DNA of 42,154 nucleotides. Source: Lachnospiraceae bacterium (lineage in GTDB: Bacteria > Bacillota > Clostridia > Lachnospirales > Lachnospiraceae). The DNA lies in contig JAILNW010000050.1 of NCBI GenBank assembly GCA_024691145.1, positions 1 to 42,154 on the forward strand, read 5' to 3'. Below, piece after piece: positions 7,753 to 15,649 of the stretch; the first letter of the stretch is position 1; each line of letters opens with the position of its first letter. The notes beneath the pieces are model-generated. The model ran no database searches. It had not been told where the DNA came from and saw only the letters and a program-made list of their open reading frames with translations. A program made the translations under genes and the position numbers.

Positions 7753-7924
7753 ATATTAATATTATATTAATATTTTCGTAATTTTTATTAATACTTTTCA
7801 ATTATACTCCCATTTGTCACGTTTTTCAAGTATGTTTTCGCCATTATCTCAATTTTTATATAATATTCATAAATCCTTAACTCTAACGTGTACAATAAAC
7901 GCATTTTTATACAAATATTAATAT
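7753..7924. repeat. Three ATATTAATAT palindromes in a divergent promoter region
   Basis: The self-complementary 10-mer ATATTAATAT occurs at 7753-7762 and 7764-7773 (11-bp spacing, one helical turn) and again at 7915-7924. A near copy TATTAATAC lies at 7786-7794. The first two fall in the leader of the minus-strand gene at 7739, the third upstream of the plus-strand gene at 8021. They could bind a shared regulator, though the AT-rich context makes chance occurrence possible. Confidence 0.4.
7801..7829 (-). promoter_or_regulatory. Sigma-A-type promoter for the minus-strand lectin/LRR gene
   Basis: On the minus strand TTGAAA (7829-7824), a 17-base spacer and a perfect TATAAT (7806-7801) give a strong-looking promoter, with a leader of about 55 bases before the ATG at 7739. 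The leader contains two ATATTAATAT palindromes. Confidence 0.72.
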
Positions 7925-7955
7925 TAAGCATACTCTAACTTAAAACAAAATTAAC

Positions 7956-7984
7956 TTGATAAATTGCCTTTAGGTCATTACACT
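7956..7984 (+). promoter_or_regulatory. Sigma-A-type promoter for the plus-strand lectin/LRR gene
   Basis: TTGATA (7956-7961), a 17-base spacer and TACACT (7979-7984) precede the start at 8021 and would give a leader of about 30 bases. A TATAAT at 7859-7864 lies further upstream but lacks a good -35. The gap 7740-8020 (281 bp) otherwise holds only the palindromes and the divergent promoter. Confidence 0.5.
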
Positions 7985-8020
7985 ATTTATGGTTTGAATA
8001 AATATTTGGAGGGAACAATT

Positions 8021-9739
8021 ATGGTAACTAAAAAAACAAAAATTTTAACACTCGCATTAGCAACAATCGTTGCTGCAGGAGGAGTTGCATTTGCTATTAA
8101 TAATAATAAGATGTCATCTGCAAGTGCAGCAAACACAAACACATCATCAGAAACTAAAGGTACAACTGAAGATGGATTTAGCTACACTATTAAAGATGGT
8201 GTTGTAACTATTACTGGCTACAATTTCAATCCAAACAATGATACCTTCTATGGTATGAAAGCTAGTAATGGACATTACTACGGTTTCTGTAAATCTTCTA
8301 AAACTTATAAAGAAGCAAAGGAACTATGTAAAAAATCAGGAGGATATCTTATCTCTATTGATTCACAAGAAGAAAAAGATTCTGCAACTGAACTTGCTCG
8401 AGCTTATGGCAGATTCTTTATCGGCAGCTGTTCAGTTGGTGAAAAAGTTCTTGCTGATGATGATTACGATAACTTCAATGGTTTCAGTTCAGAACTCAGT
8501 TTTTTAAAATCTGAAGAAGGCCTAAAGCAAATAAAGAATAAGTCTGATTATCCTTTATTTTTAACTAATGAAAGTCTTTTAGAAGATTATAGCCGTTTAA
8601 ATGAAGACGAAAGAGAATTATATAATTTCCGTCTTATGGATTTACCTTCATGGATGCAGAATTTTTATTGCTATACAAAATACGATATTAGCTCACCTTT
8701 TGTATGTGAATGGGAAGAGGGTTCAACACCTAAGAATTTTCATGAAATTAAATCCGATATAGTAATTCCTGAAAAAATCGAAGGAAAACCAGTTAAGTAC
8801 TTAGACAAAAATACATTTAAAACAATTGGTGATTATAAACTTCGTAACTACATTAAAAATGTTGATATTAAGGCAAAACTTTATATGATAGATGAAGGAA
8901 CTTTTGAAAATGCCGAAAATTTAAAAACTGTAACATTACCAAGTTCATTAATGTACATAATGCCTAGCTCATTTAAACATTGCAGGTCACTAAAATCAAT
9001 AACAATACCAGATAAAACAACATGCATCGGAAAACATGCATTTGAAGGTTCTGGTTTAACAACTGTTATTTTTGGTAAGAAAACAAAGACAATTAATGAT
9101 TTTGCTTTTGCAAGTACTGAAATAAAAACATTAAATATTCCATCAACTGTAAGAACAATTGGTGAAGGTGCATTCATTAATTCAAGTCTTACTTCTGTAA
9201 CTATGGAAGAAGGTGTTGAAACAATTAAAGATGGAGCTTTTGATTGTTGCAGAAATTTAACAAGTATCAATTTCCCAAAGTCAGTAAAATTTTTGTCTGC
9301 TAATGCCATTAGATGTACAGGTATTGAAACATTAAGAGTTCCTGCTAATGCTGAGTTAAATCCAAGTATGAAAATAATTTCTTTTGAACTTCCTGTATGG
9401 ATTGACGGTTCAAGATACTTTAGAGAATATGGTTCATCTACAATTCGTAACATTATATTTGAAGATGGAAGAACTACAATAAAAACTGATTCGTTAAAAG
9501 ATATGTCAGTAAAATTTGTTTTTGTACCTGAATCAGTTACTACTATTGAAAATAGTGCATTTTCTACTAACTACGATGGATTTATATATCTTCCACAGTC
9601 CTTCTCTGGTAAAACTACTGAAGAACTTAATGCTATGTTAGGTGAAAATGGTTCTAGAAATAAAATCAGATTTTATACAGATGAAAGTGAATGGGAAGGA
9701 ATTATGAATACTCCATTCTGGTTATGGGATTCATTATAA
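8021..9739 (+). CDS. Secreted C-type-lectin-like / BspA-type LRR protein
   Basis: A 572-residue exported protein. The frame is open from 7964, but the ATG at 8021 is chosen because TTGGAGGG precedes it and a signal peptide begins there (MVTKKTKILTLALATIVAAGGVAFA). After a Ser/Thr/Asn-rich spacer the shared block DGFSYTIKDGVVTITGYNFNP leads into the lectin-like domain (about 66-232), with KTYKEAKELCKKSGGYLISID (Cys103), FFIGSC and the closing FVCEWEEG (Cys229). LRR_5 repeats follow from about 240 to 545 (IPSTVRTIGEGAFINSS). The C-terminus ends without stalk or anchor. It is the last gene before the flagellar operon, which converges on it, and shares a hairpin terminator with that operon. Confidence 0.88.
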   Translation: MVTKKTKILTLALATIVAAGGVAFAINNNKMSSASAANTNTSSETKGTTEDGFSYTIKDGVVTITGYNFNPNNDTFYGMKASNGHYYGFCKSSKTYKEAKELCKKSGGYLISIDSQEEKDSATELARAYGRFFIGSCSVGEKVLADDDYDNFNGFSSELSFLKSEEGLKQIKNKSDYPLFLTNESLLEDYSRLNEDERELYNFRLMDLPSWMQNFYCYTKYDISSPFVCEWEEGSTPKNFHEIKSDIVIPEKIEGKPVKYLDKNTFKTIGDYKLRNYIKNVDIKAKLYMIDEGTFENAENLKTVTLPSSLMYIMPSSFKHCRSLKSITIPDKTTCIGKHAFEGSGLTTVIFGKKTKTINDFAFASTEIKTLNIPSTVRTIGEGAFINSSLTSVTMEEGVETIKDGAFDCCRNLTSINFPKSVKFLSANAIRCTGIETLRVPANAELNPSMKIISFELPVWIDGSRYFREYGSSTIRNIIFEDGRTTIKTDSLKDMSVKFVFVPESVTTIENSAFSTNYDGFIYLPQSFSGKTTEELNAMLGENGSRNKIRFYTDESEWEGIMNTPFWLWDSL

Positions 9740-9753
9740 TTAAATAAATATTA

Positions 9754-9790
9754 AAATGCCTCTAATGGAATAATTCCTTTAGAGGCATTT
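9754..9790. terminator. Bidirectional intrinsic terminator at the end of the flagellar operon
   Basis: AAATGCCTCTAA (9754-9765) and TTAGAGGCATTT (9779-9790) form a perfect 12-bp stem, and the loop contains GGAATAATTCC, which can extend it. The minus strand continues into a T-rich stretch (TTTTAATATTTATTT), as expected for an intrinsic terminator of the operon ending at 9792. The plus strand also has T-rich flanking sequence after the lectin/LRR gene ending at 9739. Confidence 0.85.
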
Positions 9791-9791
9791 C

Positions 9792-10562
9792 TTATAAAAT
9801 GATTGCCTGTGCTACTTTGTCATAATCAGCTCCCATAGGAACATTATGTGTCCCAGCACATATCTTACTGTCATAACCTTTATCAATCAGATATTTTACA
9901 AATGCATTTGCATCATCAATTACACCTTTACTATGTAACATTTTTGCCACCCCATCTGCAGAGGTATTTACTGCTATAGTAATTGTGGCATAAGATGCTT
10001 CAGCATTGTTCTCAGCAGGTGCTATAGTTGGACAAGCTGTAACAACTGGTGTCTGTGTTGGTGTTACTGTTGGTGCTATTGTTGGTTTCACTGTTGGTCT
10101 TATTGTGGGTGCCACCGTTGGCCTTATCGTAGGTCTTACTGTAGGTCTTATTGTAGGTGCCACTGTTGGCCTTACTTTTGGGGTCACCGTTGGTCTTATT
10201 GTAGGCCTAACTGTTGGCCTTACTGTGGGTGTCACTGTTGCTGTTGGAACTGCTGATTCTGCTGGCATTTCTGACCCTTCAGGAATAAGTGTTTCCTCAG
10301 GGATTTCTGATTGTACTGGTTCCTCTGTTTTTTCTTCTTCCTGTATTCCCTCTACCAGACCTTTTGCTGCGCCATTATCAAGAATATTCTTTATTTTATT
10401 TTCATTTTGTTCAGTTGCCTCAACCATTCCAAGTTTCTTAGCTCTCCTTATTATCTCCTCATCACTTACTTTTAAAGGCATTATAGAGCATAATAAAGTA
10501 GCACTTATAAGTCCAAGCCCCAATCCTCTTATAAAACTAACTTTCTTTTCATTCTTTTTCAT
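9792..10562 (-). CDS. MltG/YceG-like membrane protein with Pro/Thr/Arg tetrapeptide stalk
   Basis: A 256-residue protein and the last gene of the flagellar operon. Residues 10-30 (FIRGLGLGLISATLLCSIMPL) form a signal anchor; Cys25 is not in a good lipobox. Then comes VSDEEIIRRAKKLGMVE, an acidic Pro/Glu-rich section, a stalk of sixteen tetrapeptides PT(V/I)x at residues 112-175, and a C-terminal domain of about 70 residues (GVIDDANAFVKYLIDKGYDSKICAGTHNVPMG...). The latter resembles the small N-terminal subdomain of YceG/MltG endolytic transglycosylases, but the catalytic domain is absent, so a wall-binding or scaffolding role is more likely than enzymatic activity. An AAAGGTG site precedes the ATG. 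Specific function unknown. Confidence 0.8.
   Translation of the reverse strand: MKKNEKKVSFIRGLGLGLISATLLCSIMPLKVSDEEIIRRAKKLGMVEATEQNENKIKNILDNGAAKGLVEGIQEEEKTEEPVQSEIPEETLIPEGSEMPAESAVPTATVTPTVRPTVRPTIRPTVTPKVRPTVAPTIRPTVRPTIRPTVAPTIRPTVKPTIAPTVTPTQTPVVTACPTIAPAENNAEASYATITIAVNTSADGVAKMLHSKGVIDDANAFVKYLIDKGYDSKICAGTHNVPMGADYDKVAQAIIL
10038..10229 (-). repeat. 16 x 12-bp coding repeat (PTVR/PTIR/PTVA units)
   Basis: A 192-bp tract inside the MltG-like gene encodes sixteen consecutive tetrapeptides of the form Pro-Thr-(Val/Ile)-(Arg/Ala/Lys/Thr) with a few substitutions such as PKVR and PTQT. Such Pro/Thr arrays usually form extended stalks through the cell wall. The 12-bp period makes unit number prone to change without a frameshift. 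Confidence 0.85.
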
Positions 10563-10574
10563 TTTAAAACACCT

Positions 10575-11291
10575 TTACTTTCCCGCTGCCACATTCATCT
10601 GCTTGTATAAATTAACAACTAATAATACTTCTCCTACACCAATTCCCATACTCTTTGAAATTTCTGTTAATGAAAGACCATTATTATATTTCATAATAAT
10701 CTCGTCATTTTCACTCTCATATTTTTGTATATCACCCTTAATTTCCTCTATTTCCTCCTCAGTATATCCCTCATTATCATCATAAATATCATCAGCTATC
10801 TCTTCAAGCATTGCTGCCTGCTTTCCCACCTCAATTTGCGACTCATCAGACAGTCTTATCTGCTGTGATATTCTCTCAAGTTTATCATTCAGTTCTTCAA
10901 TAAGCACATCAACCTGGTACTTATAGTCCTCAATTTTTCCCAAAGTACTTTTCACATCACCGTCTTTGTTGTTAAGCATATCATAAAGGAACATTATTTC
11001 CTTATGCTCAACATCAATCTTATTCCTGACTTCCTGTGAATAAGCTTCAAATTCACTGATTTTTGCATTGGACATATGTGCAAGCCTTGTATCTGTTGCA
11101 TCACTTACAGTTTCCATTTTCTCATTAAGCATCTGGTTAAGCCTTTCCTGTAAGGATTTCATCACATGATCCACATAATTATTTACTTCTTCATCAACAA
11201 TTTTTTCTTTTTCCTCTTCAGGGTCACCCATTATAAAACTTAATATATAAATGGCAACACCCATAAGGCATAAAACAATTCTTATTATCAT
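10575..11291 (-). CDS. DUF6115-type membrane coiled-coil protein
   Basis: A 238-residue protein with one N-terminal membrane segment (IIRIVLCLMGVAIYILSFIMG, residues 2-22), a long acidic coiled coil (about 27-185) and a C-terminal helix-turn-helix-like module, YNNGLSLTEISKSMGIGVGEVLLVVNLYKQM (about 200-230), that I recognise as the DUF6115 domain. It sits between fapA and the MltG-like gene, with 18 and 12 bp gaps. The ribosome binding site is weak (GGGATGATGCT before ATG). Function unknown; repeated linkage to the flagellar sigma gene in Clostridia suggests a role in motility or envelope assembly. Confidence 0.75.
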   Translation of the reverse strand: MIIRIVLCLMGVAIYILSFIMGDPEEEKEKIVDEEVNNYVDHVMKSLQERLNQMLNEKMETVSDATDTRLAHMSNAKISEFEAYSQEVRNKIDVEHKEIMFLYDMLNNKDGDVKSTLGKIEDYKYQVDVLIEELNDKLERISQQIRLSDESQIEVGKQAAMLEEIADDIYDDNEGYTEEEIEEIKGDIQKYESENDEIIMKYNNGLSLTEISKSMGIGVGEVLLVVNLYKQMNVAAGK

Positions 11292-11309
11292 AGCATCATC
11301 CCATTTATC

Positions 11310-12914
11310 TTAAACCTTTGAAACAACTATATCTCTTCCTTCTTTAAAATACTTATATGCATACATTTCACGTCTTATGTAGTAATTAGCACCTGATATG
11401 TTAATTCTTACACCTACATTGGCACTTTCTTCTATTACTACATAACCATCTTCTTCTATTTCTTCCTCCATAAAGTTTATTATTGCCAGTCTTTCATGCT
11501 CTTTTACCTGAACGTCCATTTTAAGATTCTTATACTTGTTTAAAGTTTCATAAAGCAGCCTTGTGTTTTTTTCATTTAAACTGCCTTCCTTTTCTTTTAA
11601 AGTTTTATAAAACTTAATAATCTTAAGACATTCATCCATCTGCATATAACATTTGTTCATGGCAGTCTCAACCATTTTAAGTTCATCATCACTTGCCACA
11701 TCTCTTCCAATCTGAAGCACAGTCTGTGTTTCCATAACAGAACCTGCAAGTATGCACCTTATTTCTTTAATTGCCCTTACCTTTCCCCCTACAATAAATC
11801 CCTTTTTTGATGTAACAATTACACTTGAATGTGAAAATATATTGCTGTGCATTATAGTATCCGCAGTGATATTACCATCACTTGAGACATTGGCATTTTC
11901 AATAAATTTTGCAACAATATCTCCACTAGCTGTTACTGCACCTTTATTATTGCCTGTAATACCACGTTTAACTATTACATTACATCCAGCATCAACTATT
12001 GCACCTTCAATAAGTCCGTCAACAAATACACTTCCTCCTGCACGAACTTTAAATCCTGTAAGTATGCTTCCCTTTACATGAACATCTCCGTTGCAGTCGA
12101 TATTTCCAGTAAGCACACCAACATCGCCCTTAACCTCATATACATCTGATACAAGTATAGCACCTTCCTGTATTCTTACATGTCCGTCTATACTTGAATA
12201 TACCTCAAGTCCGTCTTCAGATAAATACACATTTTTTTTGGTTTTTATCTTTTTCTTTTTGCCAATTGTATGTTTTATATTTTTACCATATACATCCATA
12301 CCACTTTTTCCCTCAATTTCGGGAATTAGTTTTGCTAAAAGCTGATCTTTAACTACATTGTTTATATTTTCAATATTATGAAAATCAACCGTTCCGTCCT
12401 CGTTGAGATGAGGATGAATATTCTTGTCGGTATTAAACATGTATACTATTTCTGCATCTTTTCCATTCTCAGGTGCTATACCATGAGCGAATGCAACTGG
12501 AACGCAGTATTTTTTTTCAGTAAGCAGTTTATCAATAACCTCTTCTTCAATAGGAACTGTAATTCCTTCTTCCTTAATACGGTTAAGTACGATAATCTTA
12601 CTAATATCGCCACCATTTTCAGAATGTGGAAATAAAGTTATATTAGCTGTCATATTATCGCTTGAACATGATATATATACCTCTTCTGTTACTTCAAAAC
12701 TCTTTTTTACAGGTAGCAGAATTTCTGCAGGCTGGTTATTCCTGGCTGCAGTTTGTGCTTCTTTAAATCCAAATTCATAAATATTATGTCTGTAGAGATA
12801 ACTTTGTATCTCATCTATATTATTTCTTCTTCCCTTGCCTTCAGCTGGTATCAGTTGTAAAAATACACCATTTTCTTTATGTATAATTTTAAAACATGCA
12901 TCTTTATTCTCCAT
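11310..12914 (-). CDS. fapA: FapA family protein (DUF342)
   Basis: A 534-residue member of the FapA/DUF342 family, named flagellar assembly protein A. The N-terminal half carries a DUF342-type region; the middle (about 240-400) shows the polymer-forming beta-helix pattern of alternating short strands with Gly/Val/Asp (VKGDVGVLTGNIDCNGDVHV, VRAGGSVFVDGLIEGAIVDA). The C-terminus is helical and charged. A GGAGGTGGGAT site lies just before the ATG, next to a GTACCGGTAC palindrome (12927-12936). The family is often encoded near flagellar sigma genes in Firmicutes, but its exact role is not settled, and a DNA-structure or scaffold role is possible. Confidence 0.88.
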   Translation of the reverse strand: MENKDACFKIIHKENGVFLQLIPAEGKGRRNNIDEIQSYLYRHNIYEFGFKEAQTAARNNQPAEILLPVKKSFEVTEEVYISCSSDNMTANITLFPHSENGGDISKIIVLNRIKEEGITVPIEEEVIDKLLTEKKYCVPVAFAHGIAPENGKDAEIVYMFNTDKNIHPHLNEDGTVDFHNIENINNVVKDQLLAKLIPEIEGKSGMDVYGKNIKHTIGKKKKIKTKKNVYLSEDGLEVYSSIDGHVRIQEGAILVSDVYEVKGDVGVLTGNIDCNGDVHVKGSILTGFKVRAGGSVFVDGLIEGAIVDAGCNVIVKRGITGNNKGAVTASGDIVAKFIENANVSSDGNITADTIMHSNIFSHSSVIVTSKKGFIVGGKVRAIKEIRCILAGSVMETQTVLQIGRDVASDDELKMVETAMNKCYMQMDECLKIIKFYKTLKEKEGSLNEKNTRLLYETLNKYKNLKMDVQVKEHERLAIINFMEEEIEEDGYVVIEESANVGVRINISGANYYIRREMYAYKYFKEGRDIVVSKV

Positions 12915-12949
12915 ATCCCACCTCCGGTACCGGTACTAAGAATATACAA

Positions 12950-13717
12950 TCAGATTATATTAAGTATATCTCCATATTCCCCAAGGTTCACCTTCATCTT
13001 CTGAAGAGCCCTTGTATGTAACTGCGATATTCTTGATTCCGAAACCTCAAGAATCTTGCTTATTTCTTTAAGTGTTAACTCTTCATAATAATAAAAGAGA
13101 ATCACCTTTTTTTCTTTATCTGTTAACTGGCCTAATGACTTTATTAAAAGTTCCTTGGCCTCTGTTTTCATCATTGATCTTTCAGGCTGACCTATATTGT
13201 TGCTCCTTGCAACATCTAGCTTTACTTCGCTTCCCTGATCAAGATATTCATCGAGTGATACAAGATTAGTAATTTTTGTCTGACCATATAAAGTATCTAA
13301 TTCACCCATGGAAATTCCAAGTTCCTTTGCCACTTCCTCATCTGTAGCAGTTCTTCCTGTTTCTGCTTCGATTTTTTTAAGTGCATTATCTAGTTTTTTC
13401 TGTTTCTGGCGTAATGTTCTTGGAATCCAGTCCATTTTTCTAATCTGGTCAAGAATTGCGCCTCTGATTCTTAAACTTGCATAAGTTTCAAATTTTACAC
13501 CCCTGCATAAATTGAACTTATCAATTGCATCAATCAATCCAAATGTACCATAACCTACCAAATCATCGTACTCAACATTGTAACCAAGATACATGCTGAG
13601 TCTGCCTGCAACAATTTTAACAAGATTTGCATACTCGATGATTAATTTTTCTCGCACCTCAAGAGATTTTGTTTTTGAATATTCCTGCCAAAGTTTGTTC
13701 TTTTCTTCATCGTTCAT
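12950..13717 (-). CDS. fliA: Flagellar sigma factor (sigma-28/sigma-D, FliA/WhiG family)
   Basis: A 255-residue sigma-70-family factor that directs RNA polymerase to late flagellar, motility and chemotaxis promoters. Region 2 is seen as NLVKIVAGRLSMYLGYNVEYDD and GTFGLIDAIDKF, region 3 as RTLRQKQKKLDNALKKIEAE with TATDEEVAKELGIS, and region 4 as LTDKEKKVILFYYYEELTLKEI followed by VSESRISQLHTRALQKM, the recognition helix. An upstream in-frame ATG at 13723 is one base from GGAGG; the ATG at 13717 has proper spacing and is preferred. It follows cheA-cheW-cheC-cheD as in Bacillus. The anti-sigma factor FlgM is not in this window. Confidence 0.95.
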   Translation of the reverse strand: MNDEEKNKLWQEYSKTKSLEVREKLIIEYANLVKIVAGRLSMYLGYNVEYDDLVGYGTFGLIDAIDKFNLCRGVKFETYASLRIRGAILDQIRKMDWIPRTLRQKQKKLDNALKKIEAETGRTATDEEVAKELGISMGELDTLYGQTKITNLVSLDEYLDQGSEVKLDVARSNNIGQPERSMMKTEAKELLIKSLGQLTDKEKKVILFYYYEELTLKEISKILEVSESRISQLHTRALQKMKVNLGEYGDILNII

Positions 13718-13766
13718 AAACATTCCTCCAATGAGCTTTATGGTATTGCTTTTCTACTTCTTCTTG

Positions 13767-14021
13767 TTACTGTAAATCTATATTATTATCAGACTCTTCA
13801 CTTTCTTCTTCCTCCTCATCATCTTTATGAAGATTTGGATTTGGATGAAGAGTTCTGAAAATAACCGTTTTTGCAATAGTGCCTATTATGAAAAAAATAA
13901 TTATGACTGTTAAAACTACGACTAAACTATACATCATATCCCTTTTTTGGGAAATACATATACCACAGGCAATAATTCCTGCGATTAATGTTATAACTAC
14001 TGATATATATCTGTATTCCAT
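13767..14021 (-). CDS. Small two-helix membrane protein with acidic tail
   Basis: An 84-residue protein with two predicted membrane helices (ISVVITLIAGIIACGICI, 6-23, and YSLVVVLTVIIIFFIIGTIA, 31-50) and a C-terminal cytoplasmic-looking tail rich in Asp/Glu (KDDEEEEESEESDNN). A GAGGT site precedes the ATG. It sits between cheD (7-bp gap) and fliA (49-bp gap), so it is co-expressed with both. I do not recognise the family. Short membrane genes at this place in other Firmicutes motility operons are poorly conserved; swrB of Bacillus subtilis lies after sigD and is a different kind of protein. Confidence 0.8.
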   Translation of the reverse strand: MEYRYISVVITLIAGIIACGICISQKRDMMYSLVVVLTVIIIFFIIGTIAKTVIFRTLHPNPNLHKDDEEEEESEESDNNIDLQ

Positions 14022-14028
14022 AAATACC

Positions 14029-14514
14029 TCAAATCTTTTTATCAGGTTTTCCTACTGATTTTATCAGAAGTTCTCCTGTTTCTGTATAAAACTCAATTGT
14101 TCTACCATAATTTAAACCGGTATCTTCTGCCATTATTTTTATATTTTTTGTATCCAGTATTTTTTTTACTGCTTCAACATTTCTTTCTCCGATACGTAAT
14201 GCATCACTATCTGACGAAAATGCAAACATCTGTGCTCCGCCTGCAATTTTAGCAACTATTCTTTCTTTATGTGCCCCAACACCCAGCATATTTTCCATGA
14301 GAGATTCTATGCCCGTATCAGCATACTTTGCCTTATTTTCATTATGGTTAAACTTTGTGCTGTCAGGCAGCATAACATGTACCATTCCGCCAATTTTACT
14401 AAGTGAATCATATAATACAATTCCAACACATGAACCAAGACCAAGTGTTGTCAGTACTCCGGGAGATTCACAGACTTTTAAATCTGCCATACCAACCCTG
14501 ATCATGTTCTTCAT
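14029..14514 (-). CDS. cheD: Chemoreceptor glutamine deamidase CheD
   Basis: A 161-residue enzyme that deamidates glutamines on chemoreceptors and binds CheC. The catalytic triad pattern is present: Thr23, Cys29 in LGLGSCVGI and His46 in GGMVHVMLPD. The block IVAKIAGGAQMF (about 86-97) and the C-terminal GLNYGRTIEFYTETGE are typical. A GGAGGGG site precedes the ATG. It follows cheC by 15 bp, matching the functional pairing in which CheD binding stimulates CheC. Confidence 0.95.
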   Translation of the reverse strand: MKNMIRVGMADLKVCESPGVLTTLGLGSCVGIVLYDSLSKIGGMVHVMLPDSTKFNHNENKAKYADTGIESLMENMLGVGAHKERIVAKIAGGAQMFAFSSDSDALRIGERNVEAVKKILDTKNIKIMAEDTGLNYGRTIEFYTETGELLIKSVGKPDKKI

Positions 14515-14529
14515 AACAACCCCTCCATG

Positions 14530-15162
14530 TTACGTAATATCTGTAAATCCTAATCTGTTTAGTATCTTTCCATATGATTCAACATTTGGTATAAGAATAA
14601 AATATCCATTTATCTCTCTGTCTATTTCACCAAATTTTGACTGGATAAATAATGCTTTATCACCCATTTTTCCAAACTCAATAGCTGGAACACTAAGTAT
14701 TGCACCTGCCATATCAATGGATAATGAAGGAATAGAAGCATTTATAGTCATTCCTGTTAACTGGCTGAGGGAATATAAATATGCACCACATATTATATTT
14801 CCCACCTCGCTAAGTGCGGATTTATCCATATCACTAAATGTGCCATCTTCAGACGGTGGACATTGCATAAGGTTACTTACCATATATCTTGCAGATTCTT
14901 CCTCAATGATAAACAACATCATTCCATCTATATCCATTGAAAGACTTAACATTATTCCAACTACTGAAACTTCTGCTCCTCCTAAAACATCAGGAAGTTC
15001 TGAAAAGTCAAGCATAGATACTTTTGGAACACTCATATCAATTCTTTCATTAAGAAGCTGTGATAGTGCTGTTGTTGCATTACCTGCACCAATATTACCT
15101 ATTTCTCTGAGTACATCATAATACTCGTCATTCATTTTGTTAAAATCAAAACCATTTCCCAT
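14530..15162 (-). CDS. cheC: CheY-P phosphatase CheC
   Basis: A 210-residue CheC-family protein that removes phosphate from CheY-P and works with CheD in adaptation. Both active-site signatures (ExxN) are intact: Glu20/Asn23 in REIGNIGAGNATTALS and Glu119/Asn122 in SEVGNIICGAYL, so a two-site phosphatase is expected. The ATG follows GGGAGG. It is located between cheW and cheD as in Bacillus subtilis, indicating the three-system (CheC/CheD) adaptation architecture rather than one based on CheZ. Confidence 0.94.
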   Translation of the reverse strand: MGNGFDFNKMNDEYYDVLREIGNIGAGNATTALSQLLNERIDMSVPKVSMLDFSELPDVLGGAEVSVVGIMLSLSMDIDGMMLFIIEEESARYMVSNLMQCPPSEDGTFSDMDKSALSEVGNIICGAYLYSLSQLTGMTINASIPSLSIDMAGAILSVPAIEFGKMGDKALFIQSKFGEIDREINGYFILIPNVESYGKILNRLGFTDIT

Positions 15163-15177
15163 TATTTACCTCCCTGT

Positions 15178-15639
15178 CTATCTGTCCATATCCTTATCTA
15201 TTACTACGCCTGCAATATTAAGAAGTGAGATAAGTTCATTGCCATATTTTCCAATTCCACTTAAATACATTGCTTTTTCATCAGTAGAATTCTGAGCTAC
15301 AGGTTCTATCTCATCATCACTTATAGTGATAACTTCTTTAACCATATCCACAAGAATTCCAACTGCTGCCTGTGGCTCTAATTTAATTATTATTATTCTT
15401 GTAAGATTAGTTATTTCATCATCATCAAGTCCAAATTTTACTCTTAAGCTCATTACGGGAAGAACTTCACCTCTAAGGTTAATTACACCTTTAAAATATT
15501 CCTGAGCCTTTGGTACTCTTGTAATTCTCTGCATTCTTACAATATTATCAATATAATTTATATCTATGCCAAACTGCTCTCCGCCAAGTTTGACTACTAT
15601 GTATTGTTTTGTTCCACTGGATGTATTATTAGTTTCCAT
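15178..15639 (-). CDS. cheW: Chemotaxis coupling protein CheW
   Basis: A 153-residue CheW-domain protein that couples chemoreceptors to CheA at the membrane array. Typical blocks are KQYIVVKLGGEQFGIDINYI (N-terminal strand), RVPKAQEYFKGVINLRGEVLPVM and AVGILVDMVKEVITI. The start is marked by AGGAGGTAATTT before the ATG. It lies directly after cheA with a 10-bp gap. Confidence 0.96.
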   Translation of the reverse strand: METNNTSSGTKQYIVVKLGGEQFGIDINYIDNIVRMQRITRVPKAQEYFKGVINLRGEVLPVMSLRVKFGLDDDEITNLTRIIIIKLEPQAAVGILVDMVKEVITISDDEIEPVAQNSTDEKAMYLSGIGKYGNELISLLNIAGVVIDKDMDR

Positions 15640-15649
15640 AAATTACCTC

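Noticed and set aside
2217..9739. Possible diversity-generating retroelement, because C-type-lectin-fold proteins are typical targets
   Set aside because: No reverse transcriptase gene, template repeat or matching variable repeat is present in the window, and the lectin-like domain is N-terminal here.
10006..10785. 259-codon plus-strand frame rich in Val/Gly repeats
   Set aside because: It is the complement of the PT(V/I)x repeat of the minus-strand gene and crosses into the next gene; no promoter or ribosome binding site fits it.
12927..12936. Palindrome GTACCGGTAC next to the fapA ribosome binding site
   Set aside because: Short, single copy and partly overlapping the ribosome binding site; could be chance. 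It does contain part of two CCGG sites, but CCGG occurs at other places in the window too.
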